Positions 9,827 through 18,560 of a DNA stretch of 48,484 nucleotides are shown piece by piece. Below the pieces are notes generated by a model. It was not told where the DNA came from. It saw only the letters and a program-made list of their open reading frames with translations, and did not search any database. This DNA comes from an uncultured Alphaproteobacteria bacterium (GTDB lineage Bacteria; Pseudomonadota; Alphaproteobacteria; HIMB59; GCA-002718135). Numbering within the stretch: the first letter of the stretch is position 1; the number at the start of each line of letters is the position of its first letter. The DNA is taken from NCBI GenBank assembly GCA_902620285.1, contig CACNHT010000010.1, positions 1-48,484 on the forward strand, in the 5' to 3' direction. Made by a program: the position numbers and the translations under genes.

Positions 9827-10416
9827 TGTTTACAGGTATTATTCAAGATTTAGGAACAATAAAAAACAAAGATGTGGGACTTTACCAAATATCTACGAAA
9901 CTTGATTTGAGTAATTGTAAGGAAGGTTCTTCAATTTCTTGTAATGGAGTGTGTCTTACAGCAAAAAATATAACTCCATCAAACAACAATTCATTTAGCT
10001 TTGATGTGAACATAGGAGAAGAAACTTTGAAAAGAACAAATCTTGCTAACTCTATTTTAAAAAATGAAAATATTAATTTGGAAAAATCTCTTCAGATAGG
10101 TGATGAAATCAGTGGCCACTTTGTTTATGGTCATGTTGATACTACAACTAATGTAAGTGATATTTTAGAACTTGAAAATAGTTGGGAATATCATTTTGAA
10201 AAAAAATTTAACAAAAACAATAGATTTATTGTTGAAAAAGGATCTATTTCAATAAATGGTATTTCTTTAACAGTAGCAAAAGTAGAAAATAATACTTTTA
10301 TGATTTCTGTCATTGATCATACATTTCATCATACTAATTTAAAATTTTTAAAAAAAAGTGATCAAGTAAATATTGAATTTGATTATCTTGCCCGTTTCAT
10401 CTTGAATAATGAATAA
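9826..10416 (+). CDS. ribE: Riboflavin synthase alpha subunit
   Basis: Dismutates two 6,7-dimethyl-8-ribityllumazine molecules to riboflavin. It is 196 aa with two lumazine-binding repeats: MFTGIIQDLG with SCNGVCLTA in the first, GHFVYGHVDTT at the junction, and GSISINGISLTVA in the second. It overlaps ribD by one base (TAATG) and ribB by 8 bp, so translation is probably coupled. Also called ribC in some species. Confidence 0.96.
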   Translation: MFTGIIQDLGTIKNKDVGLYQISTKLDLSNCKEGSSISCNGVCLTAKNITPSNNNSFSFDVNIGEETLKRTNLANSILKNENINLEKSLQIGDEISGHFVYGHVDTTTNVSDILELENSWEYHFEKKFNKNNRFIVEKGSISINGISLTVAKVENNTFMISVIDHTFHHTNLKFLKKSDQVNIEFDYLARFILNNE

Positions 10417-11512
10417 AGATAACATTGAAGAAAGTTTATCTTCTATTGAAGAAATCATAGAAGATGCAAGAAATGGTAAAATGTATATTCTTGTCGATGA
10501 TCCCTATAGAGAAAATGAAGGTGATTTAATCATTCCCGCTCAATATGCTAGCCCTCAAACTATTAATTTTATGGCAAAGCATGGAAGGGGATTAATTTGT
10601 TTAGCATTAACTAAGGATAGAATAGAAGAATTGGAACTTCCTCTAATGAACCCAAGTAATATAAAAAATGATTTAACTGCTTTTACTGTTTCTATTGAGG
10701 CAAAAGAGGGAGTGACAACTGGAATATCTGCGGCTGATAGAGCCCATACTATATCAGTAGCTGTAAATAATAATAAAAAAAAGAATGATCTTGTTTATCC
10801 TGGACACGTTTTTCCTCTTATGGCTTGGGATGGGGGCGTTTTAGTACGTGCTGGTCATACAGAGGCAGCAGTTGATATTTCAAAACTTGCAGATTTAAAT
10901 CCTTCTGGCGTTATTTGTGAAATTATGAGCGAAGATGGATCTATGGCGAGATTACCAGAAATTATCAAGTTTGCAAAATTACATAATTTGAAAGTAGGAA
11001 CGGTTAGTGATTTAATTAAGTTTAGACTTAAAAAAACTAAAATTGTCGAACAGATCTCCGAAAGGCCATTTGAAAGTGAGATGGGGTCACAATTTACTCT
11101 AAAAGTATTTCAAAATACTATTTCTGGTGAAAAGCATTACGCTCTAGTAAAAAATTTAAGTGATGTAAAGCAACCTGTGCTTGTTAGAATGCACAGATTA
11201 GATGTCACAAAAGATATATTTGAAGAAAAAAATATTTTTGGAAGTGAAATTAAGTCTGCCTTTCAGCTTATAGAGAAGAACGGATCAGGAGCTATAGTAT
11301 TAATAAATAGTGACATGTCACCAAATATACTCAAAACTTTTAATAAAAGAAAAAGATCAAAAAATAAATTAGAACTAAGAGAATATGGTGTAGGTGCTCA
11401 GATTTTATCATTACTTCAAATAAATAAAATTATATTATTAACAAATACTAAGAAAAGAATTATTGCCTTGGATGGATTTAATATTGAAATAGTTGATCAG
11501 AGAAAAATATGA
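10409..11512 (+). CDS. ribB: 3,4-dihydroxy-2-butanone-4-phosphate synthase with degenerate GTP cyclohydrolase II domain (RibBX type)
   Basis: The N-terminal half (about residues 10-205) is an intact RibB: DDPYRENEGDLIIPA, FMAKHGRGLIC, GISAADRAHT and GHVFPLMAWDGGVL, making dihydroxybutanone phosphate from ribulose 5-phosphate. The C-terminal half has the outline of GTP cyclohydrolase II, but the zinc/catalytic block is lost: VRMHRLDVTKDIF stands where active enzymes have VRVHSECLTGD followed by a CDCG motif. No cysteine ligands remain. This matches the known RibB-RibX hybrids, in which a separate RibA supplies cyclohydrolase. No ribA is in this window. Confidence 0.93.
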   Translation: MNKDNIEESLSSIEEIIEDARNGKMYILVDDPYRENEGDLIIPAQYASPQTINFMAKHGRGLICLALTKDRIEELELPLMNPSNIKNDLTAFTVSIEAKEGVTTGISAADRAHTISVAVNNNKKKNDLVYPGHVFPLMAWDGGVLVRAGHTEAAVDISKLADLNPSGVICEIMSEDGSMARLPEIIKFAKLHNLKVGTVSDLIKFRLKKTKIVEQISERPFESEMGSQFTLKVFQNTISGEKHYALVKNLSDVKQPVLVRMHRLDVTKDIFEEKNIFGSEIKSAFQLIEKNGSGAIVLINSDMSPNILKTFNKRKRSKNKLELREYGVGAQILSLLQINKIILLTNTKKRIIALDGFNIEIVDQRKI

Positions 11513-11910
11513 ATAATAAAATTCTAATAGTTTCCGCAAATTATTATAAAGAAATATCGAAAAACCTTGAATTGGGTGCAAGCAAAACGCTTAAAGAAAA
11601 TGGTTATGAGTATGAAATTATTAATGCACCAGGTTGTTTTGAAATTCCCTATTTAATAAAAAAAAATATAGACAATTTTAAAGGATTTATTTCTTTAGGA
11701 TGTATCATTAAAGGTGACACATATCATTTCGAAGTTATTGCTAATGAAACTTCTAGAAAAATTATGGATCTATCTGTTGAGTTTAATGTTCCAATTGGTT
11801 TTGGTATCTTAACATGTTATGATTTAGAGCAAGCAATAATAAGAAGTGATGTTGATCAAAAAAATAAAGGTCAAGAAGCCGCAAAAGCTTGCATAGAGTT
11901 ACTAAAATAA
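11509..11910 (+). CDS. ribH: 6,7-dimethyl-8-ribityllumazine synthase
   Basis: Condenses the RibB and RibD products to lumazine, the substrate of RibE. It is a short 133-aa form that keeps the active-site signatures: APGCFEIPYLI, GCIIKGDTYHFEVIANE (catalytic histidine) and FGILTCYDLEQAI. It overlaps ribB by 4 bp and precedes nusB by 3 bp. The four rib genes form one block lacking only ribA. Confidence 0.96.
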   Translation: MNNKILIVSANYYKEISKNLELGASKTLKENGYEYEIINAPGCFEIPYLIKKNIDNFKGFISLGCIIKGDTYHFEVIANETSRKIMDLSVEFNVPIGFGILTCYDLEQAIIRSDVDQKNKGQEAAKACIELLK

Positions 11911-11913
11911 ATA

Positions 11914-12381
11914 ATGCAAAATTACATCAAGTCACAAACAAGACTTGCATTTGTTCAATATATTTTTCAGAATGAATTTTTAGATTCAGATTTTTTAGAA
12001 GGTATTGAAGATTTTCAAAAGCATTTTTATGATACTAATATTGCTATAATTGATGAGAGAAAAGAATTTAAGCTTAAATTTAATAAAAATTTTTTAAATA
12101 AACTTTTTTCTAGTTTTAAAAATAATATTGATAAAAAAAATATAATTGATGACTTAAATGGATTTATTGATATTAATCGAAAATTTGAAAAATGGGATAA
12201 TATTTTAAAATCGATAATGTTTGCAATTATTACTGAATTAAAAATTACTGATAAAAATAAATTTAAAATTGTCCTTAATGATTATTTGAATATCAGTAAA
12301 AGTCTTGTGTCTCAAAAAGAAACTAAATTAATCAATGCTATAATTCAAAAATATATAGATAAAGATGAAATCAATAAATAA
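11914..12381 (+). CDS. nusB: Transcription antitermination factor NusB
   Basis: Small helical RNA-binding protein that works with NusE (S10) at boxA in rRNA antitermination. It is 155 aa. The N-terminal SQTRLAFVQYIFQNEF and C-terminal VLNDYLNISKSLVSQKE fit the family weakly but in the right places, and ribH-nusB-thiL is the standard order. The sequence is diverged and lysine/asparagine-rich. It overlaps thiL by 17 bp. Confidence 0.85.
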   Translation: MQNYIKSQTRLAFVQYIFQNEFLDSDFLEGIEDFQKHFYDTNIAIIDERKEFKLKFNKNFLNKLFSSFKNNIDKKNIIDDLNGFIDINRKFEKWDNILKSIMFAIITELKITDKNKFKIVLNDYLNISKSLVSQKETKLINAIIQKYIDKDEINK

Positions 12382-13345
12382 TAGTTTATCTGAAAAATTA
12401 ATAATTAATAAATATTTAAAAAAACTTAATTTTAAAAATAAGGGAACATTTGATTTTGAAAATGATGGAGCATATTTAGGTTTTAATAGTAAACATTACA
12501 AACTAACTGTTACGACTGATAGTGTTTCTGAAGATATAGATTTTTTCTCTAATGATGATCCTAAGTCGATAGCGCAAAAAATTACAACTGTAAATTTATC
12601 TGACATTTTTGCGATGGGAGCTTTGCCCCATTCCTATCTTTTGAATTTGCATTTACCAAATCATATTAATGAAAATTGGTTAAATTTATTTTCAAGTCAA
12701 TTAAAGAAAATACAAAATAAATATGGATTTTATCTTTTGGGAGGCGATATATCAAAATCGAATAAACTAATTGTTTCTTCAACTTTTTTTGGATCTATAA
12801 AAAAGAAATTAGAAATATTTCAAAATAAATTTAATTTATATGATGATATTTTAATAACTGGTAATATTGGTGAGTCAAAGATTGGTTTACAAATTTTAAA
12901 AAAAAAAATTTCATCAAGTATAAATTTGAAGCAATATTTTATTAAAAAATATTTATATCCAATACCTTGTAAACTTGGACCATTGATTGCAAATTATGTT
13001 AATTCAATGAAAGATATTTCTGATGGTCTGATTGGAGATTTAACTGATATGTTAAATGATAAATATGGTGCATTAATTAATGTAAATAAAATTCCATTAA
13101 GTATTAAAACAAAAAAAATTCTCAACAATAAAAATAATTTTAGATTAGAAGACTTTTTAAATGCTGGTGATGATTATGAGCTGATAATTATATCCAGTCG
13201 AAAAAATAGAAATAAAATTTTTAATATTGCCAATAAAAATAATATTAATGTTACTTTAATAGGAAAAATAATTAGTGAAAAAGGAATTCATTTCGATTCA
13301 CCTATAGACATAAAGAATATCAAGAAATTTGATCATTTCTCCTAA
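12365..13345 (+). CDS. thiL: Thiamine-monophosphate kinase
   Basis: ATP-dependent kinase converting thiamine monophosphate to thiamine diphosphate, 326 aa. Family features are VTTDSVSEDIDFF, the KITTVNLSDIFAMGALP motif, YLLGGDISKS, MKDISDGLIGDLTDML and the late LNAGDDYELII. It starts within nusB and is the last gene of the run before hppA. The riboswitch-controlled thiB-thiP importer at about 32 kb could supply precursors for this step. Confidence 0.95.
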   Translation: MKSINNSLSEKLIINKYLKKLNFKNKGTFDFENDGAYLGFNSKHYKLTVTTDSVSEDIDFFSNDDPKSIAQKITTVNLSDIFAMGALPHSYLLNLHLPNHINENWLNLFSSQLKKIQNKYGFYLLGGDISKSNKLIVSSTFFGSIKKKLEIFQNKFNLYDDILITGNIGESKIGLQILKKKISSSINLKQYFIKKYLYPIPCKLGPLIANYVNSMKDISDGLIGDLTDMLNDKYGALINVNKIPLSIKTKKILNNKNNFRLEDFLNAGDDYELIIISSRKNRNKIFNIANKNNINVTLIGKIISEKGIHFDSPIDIKNIKKFDHFS

Positions 13346-13349
13346 AAAC

Positions 13350-13378
13350 TTGATTTTTTCTAAAGTTTCTGACATATC
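13350..13378 (+). promoter_or_regulatory. Possible hppA promoter
   Basis: TTGATT (13350-13355) and CATATC (13373-13378) are separated by 17 bp, just upstream of hppA. The -10 box is weak, so this is tentative. A separate promoter is plausible because hppA has its own leader and strong ribosome site. Confidence 0.3.
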
Positions 13379-13390
13379 AGCCAAAATTTT

Positions 13391-13396
13391 AAGGAG
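13391..13396 (+). promoter_or_regulatory. Strong ribosome binding site of hppA
   Basis: AAGGAG, six bases before the ATG at 13403, in the context AAGGAGTTTT. Most genes here lack a recognisable Shine-Dalgarno sequence; the proteorhodopsin gene has the same AAGGAGTTTT leader at the same spacing. Confidence 0.75.
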
Positions 13397-13402
13397 TTTT
13401 CA

Positions 13403-15508
13403 ATGACAACACTGCAGGTATTAATTGTTTTATGCGGTCTAGCAGCCGTACTATATGGTCTAGTAACATCTAGGCAAATTTTATCACTAGGTTCTGGAAA
13501 TGATAAAATGCAAGAAATTGCTGGCGCAATTCAAGAAGGTGCTAGAGCTTATTTAAACAGACAGTACATGACTATAGCTATTGTGGGAGTTGTTATTTTT
13601 GCTCTTATATGGATAGTTTTTGATTTGGCATCTGGAATTGGCTTTTTGATTGGAGCTTTTTTCTCTGGTGCTGCAGGTTATGTAGGAATGAATATATCGG
13701 TTAGATCTAATGTTCGTACAACGCATGCTGCAAGTAATAGCTTAGCGGAAGGTTTATCAGTATCATTCAAAGCTGGTGCTGTAACTGGAATGCTTGTTGC
13801 AGGATTTGCACTTCTTTCTATTGCAATTTTTTATTTTGTTTTGCACAACTCTGGTGCATTTCCGGGTAGAGAGATTGTTGCTCCTTTAGTTTCACTTGGA
13901 TTTGGAGCATCATTAATTTCAATATTTGCAAGACTAGGTGGGGGTATTTTTACCAAGGGTGCTGATGTTGGAGCAGATTTAGTTGGAAAAGTGGAAGCAG
14001 GTATCCCCGAAGATGATCCACGAAATCCTGCTGTAATTGCTGATAATGTTGGAGACAATGTTGGTGATTGTGCAGGTATGGCTGCAGATCTTTTTGAGAC
14101 TTATGTTGTGACAGTTGTGGCAACAATGGTTTTGGCTTCTATATTTTTTATAGAAAACTCTTATACCATGATGATTTTTCCTTTAGCTATTGCAGGAGTT
14201 TGTGCATTAACAAGTATAATTGGAACTTATTTTGTAAGACTTGGTAAAAATAATAATATTATGGCAGCACTTTATAGAGGGTTTGCTGTATCAGCTGTCT
14301 TATCTGCTGTATTATTATATTTCGTCACAGATTATATAGTAGGATTGAATAGTGTTTTGGTCGTTGAAGGAACATCTACTCAATTCACTGGAATGTCTCT
14401 TTTTATTTGTGGTTTGTTAGGACTAATTATTACAGGTTTGATTATCTGGGTAACTGAATATTATACAGGTACAAATTACAGACCTGTTCAAAGTATTGCT
14501 CAATCATCAACTACTGGTCATGGAACAAATGTAATACAAGGACTTGCAATTAGTTTAGAGGCTACAGCCCTTCCTGCTTTAATTATTGTTGCGGGAATTA
14601 TATCAACTTATTCCCTAGCTGGTTTATTTGGTATCGCAATTGCAGTTACTACCATGTTAGCCCTTGCGGGTATGGTAGTTGCCCTTGATGCTTATGGGCC
14701 AGTTACGGACAATGCAGGTGGTATAGCTGAAATGTCTAATCTAGATGAAAATGTTAGAAAAACTACAGATGCATTAGATGCAGTTGGAAATACCACTAAA
14801 GCTGTAACAAAAGGATATGCTATTGGCTCTGCGGGACTAGGGGCACTAGTTTTATTTGCTGCTTATACAGAAGATCTTGATCATTTTGCTAAAGACTCAA
14901 ATAGTCCTTTATATGGAATTGAAGTCTCTTTTGACTTGTCAAATCCTTATGTAGTTGTTGGGCTATTATTAGGAGGATTACTCCCTTTTTTATTTGGAGC
15001 ACTAAGCATGACTGCCGTTGGTAGGGCAGCTGGATCGGTTGTATTGGAAGTAAGAAGACAGTTTAAAGAAATACCTGGTATAATGGAGGGTAAAGGTAAG
15101 CCTGAATATGGAACTTGTGTAGATATTCTCACCAAATCAGCAATTAAAGAAATGATCATACCTTCTATGCTTCCCGTTTTATCGCCAATTGTAGTTTATT
15201 TTGTTATTCTATTCATAGCAGGGCAATCAGCGGCATTATCTTGTCTTGGAGCTTTGTTGCTTGGAGTTATTATAACAGGTCTATTTGTAGCAATAAGTAT
15301 GACTGCAGGTGGTGGAGCATGGGATAATGCAAAAAAATATATAGAAGATGGTAATCATGGAGGTAAAGGGAGTGAGGCACATAAAGCTGCTGTAACAGGA
15401 GACACTGTTGGAGATCCATATAAGGATACAGCTGGTCCTGCTGTTAATCCTATGATTAAAATCACAAATATTGTTGCACTTTTACTTTTAGCAGCAATAT
15501 CGTTATAA
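13403..15508 (+). CDS. hppA: Membrane-bound H+-translocating pyrophosphatase (K+-independent type)
   Basis: Integral membrane pump coupling pyrophosphate hydrolysis to proton export, 701 aa with about 16 membrane segments. The substrate site includes [35 protein letters not shown] (split here as [13 protein letters not shown] and [17 protein letters not shown]). In [10 protein letters not shown] the residue (about 466) that is alanine in K+-dependent enzymes is lysine, which marks the K+-independent class. The stop lies 3 bp from the stop of convergent bamE, with no terminator between. Confidence 0.97.
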   Translation: MTTLQVLIVLCGLAAVLYGLVTSRQILSLGSGNDKMQEIAGAIQEGARAYLNRQYMTIAIVGVVIFALIWIVFDLASGIGFLIGAFFSGAAGYVGMNISVRSNVRTTHAASNSLAEGLSVSFKAGAVTGMLVAGFALLSIAIFYFVLHNSGAFPGREIVAPLVSLGFGASLISIFARLGGGIFTKGADVGADLVGKVEAGIPEDDPRNPAVIADNVGDNVGDCAGMAADLFETYVVTVVATMVLASIFFIENSYTMMIFPLAIAGVCALTSIIGTYFVRLGKNNNIMAALYRGFAVSAVLSAVLLYFVTDYIVGLNSVLVVEGTSTQFTGMSLFICGLLGLIITGLIIWVTEYYTGTNYRPVQSIAQSSTTGHGTNVIQGLAISLEATALPALIIVAGIISTYSLAGLFGIAIAVTTMLALAGMVVALDAYGPVTDNAGGIAEMSNLDENVRKTTDALDAVGNTTKAVTKGYAIGSAGLGALVLFAAYTEDLDHFAKDSNSPLYGIEVSFDLSNPYVVVGLLLGGLLPFLFGALSMTAVGRAAGSVVLEVRRQFKEIPGIMEGKGKPEYGTCVDILTKSAIKEMIIPSMLPVLSPIVVYFVILFIAGQSAALSCLGALLLGVIITGLFVAISMTAGGGAWDNAKKYIEDGNHGGKGSEAHKAAVTGDTVGDPYKDTAGPAVNPMIKITNIVALLLLAAISL

Positions 15509-15511
15509 ATA

Positions 15512-15940
15512 TTAAGGAGTTGTTGGTAATTCTTGTTTAGTGCCAACACCTCCAAATATTTTTTCTAATAAACCTCTTTTTATTAATTCATTAGATGTTG
15601 TTTCTTTTGAAAAATTTATATTTTCTAAATCTTTAAGATTGTACACTTTTGAGTCGGTAATTAAATCATCTTTATCTACTTTAAAAACAAATACATAACT
15701 ATATTTTATATTTTTTTTAAAAATTGATCGTTTCTCATTTTTTTCTGAAAAATAAAATAATTTATTTTCTATAGGGTCAATATAACTTGGACTGCCTAAT
15801 TTTTTAATTAGGTTAGTTTTATTAATGAAATTTAAATCCTTTAACGATTCTTGATCTAAGATTTTTCCTGAATAACTAGATTTATTAGAACAATTTGTTA
15901 AAACAAAAAAAACACATATATATAAAAATAACCTGTTCAT
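15512..15940 (-). CDS. bamE: Outer membrane assembly lipoprotein BamE (SmpA/OmlA)
   Basis: Lipoprotein of the BAM outer membrane protein assembly complex, 142 aa. A short lipoprotein signal ends in VLTNC with the lipidated cysteine at residue 17. The fold segment GKILDQESLKDLNFINKTN followed by LIKKLGSPSYIDP and FYFSE matches SmpA/OmlA. Its start codon lies only 3 bp from the divergent start of the cytochrome chaperone gene, and its stop is 3 bp from the hppA stop. bamE beside this chaperone is a usual alphaproteobacterial pairing. Confidence 0.88.
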   Translation of the reverse strand: MNRLFLYICVFFVLTNCSNKSSYSGKILDQESLKDLNFINKTNLIKKLGSPSYIDPIENKLFYFSEKNEKRSIFKKNIKYSYVFVFKVDKDDLITDSKVYNLKDLENINFSKETTSNELIKRGLLEKIFGGVGTKQELPTTP

Positions 15941-15943
15941 ATA

Positions 15944-16435
15944 ATGATACTACATTATTTTATTAAAAAAGAAAATAAAGAGAAAAAAATTGCAAAAAAT
16001 CAGTATAAGCTTATTATAATTGAAAGCAAAAAATTCATAAATGATAATAATTTTTTTAAAGAAAAAAATTATAATACATCCTTCGAAATTATTTCTATTT
16101 TTATAATTATAAATATTCGTAAAAATTTATTAAATAAAAATAGAAAAAAATTTTCAAAGATTAATGATGAATTAATATCCACTTTTATCTCAGATCTTGA
16201 TGAATCCTTGAGGGAAAAAGGCATAGGAGATATGTCTATAGGTAAATACGTAAAATCATATGTTAAAAAATTTTATTTTAGGATAAGTAAATTTCCCTCT
16301 ATAAATAATTTTGATAAAAATGACGAATTTATAGATTATCTAAAGATGATAAATTTAATTAAAAATGATGATTACGCTAATGTTTCAAGAATTTTTAATA
16401 ATAAATTTAAGAAATTTCTAAATTTTGACCATTAA
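15944..16435 (+). CDS. Ubiquinol-cytochrome c chaperone family protein (CBP3-like)
   Basis: Likely assembly factor for the cytochrome bc1 complex, 163 aa. The diagnostic block is ISDLDESLREKGIGDMSIG followed by KYVKSYVKKFYFRI, matching the conserved DMD.SLRE.GVGD..V pattern of the family; the rest is diverged. It lies between divergent bamE and rpmF, as in other Alphaproteobacteria. The DUF177 (YceD) gene usually found between this gene and rpmF is absent. Confidence 0.8.
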   Translation: MILHYFIKKENKEKKIAKNQYKLIIIESKKFINDNNFFKEKNYNTSFEIISIFIIINIRKNLLNKNRKKFSKINDELISTFISDLDESLREKGIGDMSIGKYVKSYVKKFYFRISKFPSINNFDKNDEFIDYLKMINLIKNDDYANVSRIFNNKFKKFLNFDH

Positions 16436-16507
16436 ATAAATTTAATTTTCTTAAAAAAAATTGTAAAATTAACTTGCATTAATTTTAAAAACAAATATTT
16501 GGAAAAA

Positions 16508-16699
16508 ATGGCTGTTCCTAAAAGAAAAACAAGTGTTTCAAAAAGAAATATGAGAAGATCGCATGATTCTTTAAAAAAAATAAATGTGATTTTAGATAAA
16601 GATTCTGGAGAACCTAGATTACCTCATAAGATTGATCTATCTACCGGTATGTACAAGGGTCGAGAAATTCTAAAAAAGAAAACAAAAGAAAATAATTAA
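16508..16699 (+). CDS. rpmF: Ribosomal protein L32
   Basis: Small large-subunit ribosomal protein, 63 aa, beginning [22 protein letters not shown], here split as [14 protein letters not shown] and MRRSHDSL. I use the ATG at 16508 rather than the TTG at 16499, because MAVPK is the universal L32 start and GGA lies just upstream. The zinc-finger cysteines of some L32 forms are absent, as in many proteobacteria. It is followed after 4 bp by plsX, the standard rpmF-plsX pair. Confidence 0.95.
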   Translation: MAVPKRKTSVSKRNMRRSHDSLKKINVILDKDSGEPRLPHKIDLSTGMYKGREILKKKTKENN

Positions 16700-16703
16700 A
16701 ATT

Positions 16704-17717
16704 ATGTCTGAAAGGCAAGTTGTAATTGCCATAGATGCAATGGGAGGTGAAAATAGCCCATACAAAGTTTTAAAAGGTGCTGAAATCTTTCTTCAAAAAG
16801 AAAAAAATACAAAAATAATTTTTTTTGGAGATGAAAAAATAATAAATGCAAATATAAAAAAAAATAATTTAAATATTTATGATTTTGAAGTTGTAAATAC
16901 AGAAGATACTATTTCTGATGAAGATGATGTAAATACTATTTTAAGATCAAAAAAAAATAGCAGTATTTATAAAGGTTTAGAGTTTGCAAAAAATAATGAA
17001 AACGCGGGTTTTGTATCTTCTGGAAGTACTGCAGCAATAATGGTTCTTTCTAGGCTTCACATGGGAATGATAGAAGGTATTGACAGACCAGCAATTTGCT
17101 CTTTAGTTCCAAATAAAAAAAATTACTCACTAATGCTAGATTTAGGAGCAAATGTTATTGTAAGTGGTTCCAATTTATTTCAATTTGCTTTGATGGGTTT
17201 TTGTTATTATTCAATAATAAACAAAAACACAAAACCAAAAATAGGAATTCTGAATATAGGAACAGAAAATAATAAAGGTTTAGAATTTCTTCAAGAGGCT
17301 GCAGAATTAATTCTTTCAAGTTTTTTAAAAGATCACTTTATAGGTTTTATAGAACCTAATAAAATTACATCTGGTGATTGTGATATTATTGTTTCAGATG
17401 GTTATACTGGTAACATTATGTTAAAATCATCAGAAGGTATTTCAAATTTTATTATATCCAATTTAAGAGATATTTATAATAAATCTTTAATTAATAAAAT
17501 ATCATATAAATTAATTGAAAAAGATTTAAAAAAATTGAAAGATCAAGTTAACCCAGATATTTATAATGGAGCAACTTTAATAGGATTAAATGGTATTTCT
17601 GTTAAAAGTCATGGCAATGCCAACCCAATTGCATTTAGTTATGCATTGAAACAGTGTCACAATTTTATTACTAATAATCTTAATAAGCAAATTATTAAAT
17701 CAATAAAAAGTATATGA
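16704..17717 (+). CDS. plsX: Phosphate acyltransferase PlsX
   Basis: Makes acyl-phosphate from acyl-ACP for the first acylation of glycerol 3-phosphate by PlsY. It is 337 aa with IAIDAMGGENSPYKVLKGAE near the start, VSSGSTAAIMVLS, LDLGANV and the late IVSDGYTGNIMLKSSEG and LNGISVKSHGNAN. It overlaps ihfA by 4 bp. In most relatives fabH sits between plsX and ihfA; here it is missing. Confidence 0.96.
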   Translation: MSERQVVIAIDAMGGENSPYKVLKGAEIFLQKEKNTKIIFFGDEKIINANIKKNNLNIYDFEVVNTEDTISDEDDVNTILRSKKNSSIYKGLEFAKNNENAGFVSSGSTAAIMVLSRLHMGMIEGIDRPAICSLVPNKKNYSLMLDLGANVIVSGSNLFQFALMGFCYYSIINKNTKPKIGILNIGTENNKGLEFLQEAAELILSSFLKDHFIGFIEPNKITSGDCDIIVSDGYTGNIMLKSSEGISNFIISNLRDIYNKSLINKISYKLIEKDLKKLKDQVNPDIYNGATLIGLNGISVKSHGNANPIAFSYALKQCHNFITNNLNKQIIKSIKSI

Positions 17718-18019
17718 TTAACAAACAAAATATATCTAGAGATGAAATTGCTGAAGCCATGAAAGGTGAATTTGGTTTTAATAGAAAGCTTTGCTTGGAC
17801 ATTGTTAATGATATTTTAGATATTATAATTGAGGGTTTGCTGTCAGATAAAAAAGTAAAAATTCATAACTTTGGAACATTTAAACTTAATAAAAAGAAAA
17901 GTAGAATTGGCAGAAATCCAAAAACAAAAGAAGAGTATAATATTGACAGTAGAAATGTCATTACTTTCAAAGCCAGTAAGGTTTTATTAAAATACATTAA
18001 TAATAAAATTAACAAGTAA
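17714..18019 (+). CDS. ihfA: Integration host factor alpha subunit
   Basis: HU/IHF-family DNA-bending protein, 101 aa, with the family signature GTFKLNKKKSRIGRNPKTKE. The GRNPKT motif lies on the DNA-inserting arm. Assignment to the alpha subunit rather than HU rests on its place after plsX and before the MerR gene, a conserved alphaproteobacterial order. It overlaps plsX by 4 bp and abuts the next gene with no gap. Confidence 0.88.
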   Translation: MINKQNISRDEIAEAMKGEFGFNRKLCLDIVNDILDIIIEGLLSDKKVKIHNFGTFKLNKKKSRIGRNPKTKEEYNIDSRNVITFKASKVLLKYINNKINK

Positions 18020-18400
18020 ATGATAAATAAAAAATATTTAAATATTTCAGAAGTATCTAAATTGTTGCAAATTGAAGAACATAAAATTAGGTACTGGGAC
18101 TCCAAAGATCCCAACACTAAAAAATATAGAGTTGATGGTATTTCAACAAAAAGTAGTGGTGGCACTAGGTATTTTAATAAAGAAAATATAAAAAAACTAG
18201 AAAAACAAATAAATATTTTAAATGAAGGTAAAATTAATAAGGATTCAATAAAATTAGATGAAAAAATATTATCCTCTAATAATAATACATCTATTAAAAT
18301 AAGAAAAAATACTTCAAATAATCAAAATACTAATAATGAAGAAAAAATAGAACAGATTCTATATAAAATGAGATTATTGTTGAAAAATGATAATATATAA
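18020..18400 (+). CDS. MerR family transcriptional regulator
   Basis: Putative DNA-binding regulator of 126 aa. The N-terminal 75 residues form a MerR winged helix (LNISEVSKLLQIEEHKIRYW, then GGTRYFNKENIKKLEKQINIL). The remainder is a low-complexity Asn/Lys-rich tail without cysteines or a recognisable effector domain. It ends the rpmF-plsX-ihfA unit, where a MerR gene of unknown function is common in Alphaproteobacteria. It lies directly upstream of the proteorhodopsin gene, but no regulatory link is visible. Confidence 0.87.
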   Translation: MINKKYLNISEVSKLLQIEEHKIRYWDSKDPNTKKYRVDGISTKSSGGTRYFNKENIKKLEKQINILNEGKINKDSIKLDEKILSSNNNTSIKIRKNTSNNQNTNNEEKIEQILYKMRLLLKNDNI

Positions 18401-18560
18401 TAGTTTATAAAAAAAAAATATATATATTTCAATTACTTAAATTAAATATTTATACAAAAAATAAGAAAAAAAAAGTTATTTTTAATGTTTTATTTGTCCG
18501 TCAATTAAAATATATGAAGCACATCTTATTAGTAAGGAAACAAACTATAAGGAGTTTTTT
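18401..18560 (+). promoter_or_regulatory. AT-rich leader and promoter region of proteorhodopsin
   Basis: The longest gene-free stretch in the window (160 bp). Its first 80 bases are nearly pure A/T. A TAAAAT box at 18506-18511 is the best -10 candidate, about 50 bp before the ATG, without a convincing -35. AAGGAG at 18549-18554 lies six bases before the start codon. No small ORF or RNA gene is evident. Confidence 0.45.
18549..18554 (+). promoter_or_regulatory. Strong ribosome binding site of proteorhodopsin
   Basis: AAGGAG followed by six T residues and the ATG at 18561, nearly identical to the hppA leader. It fixes the start choice and fits high expression. Confidence 0.75.

Noticed and set aside
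18401-18480. AT-rich repeat tract as replication origin or CRISPR leader
   Set aside because: No DnaA-box cluster, direct repeats or spacers; simple A/T-rich promoter leader sequence.
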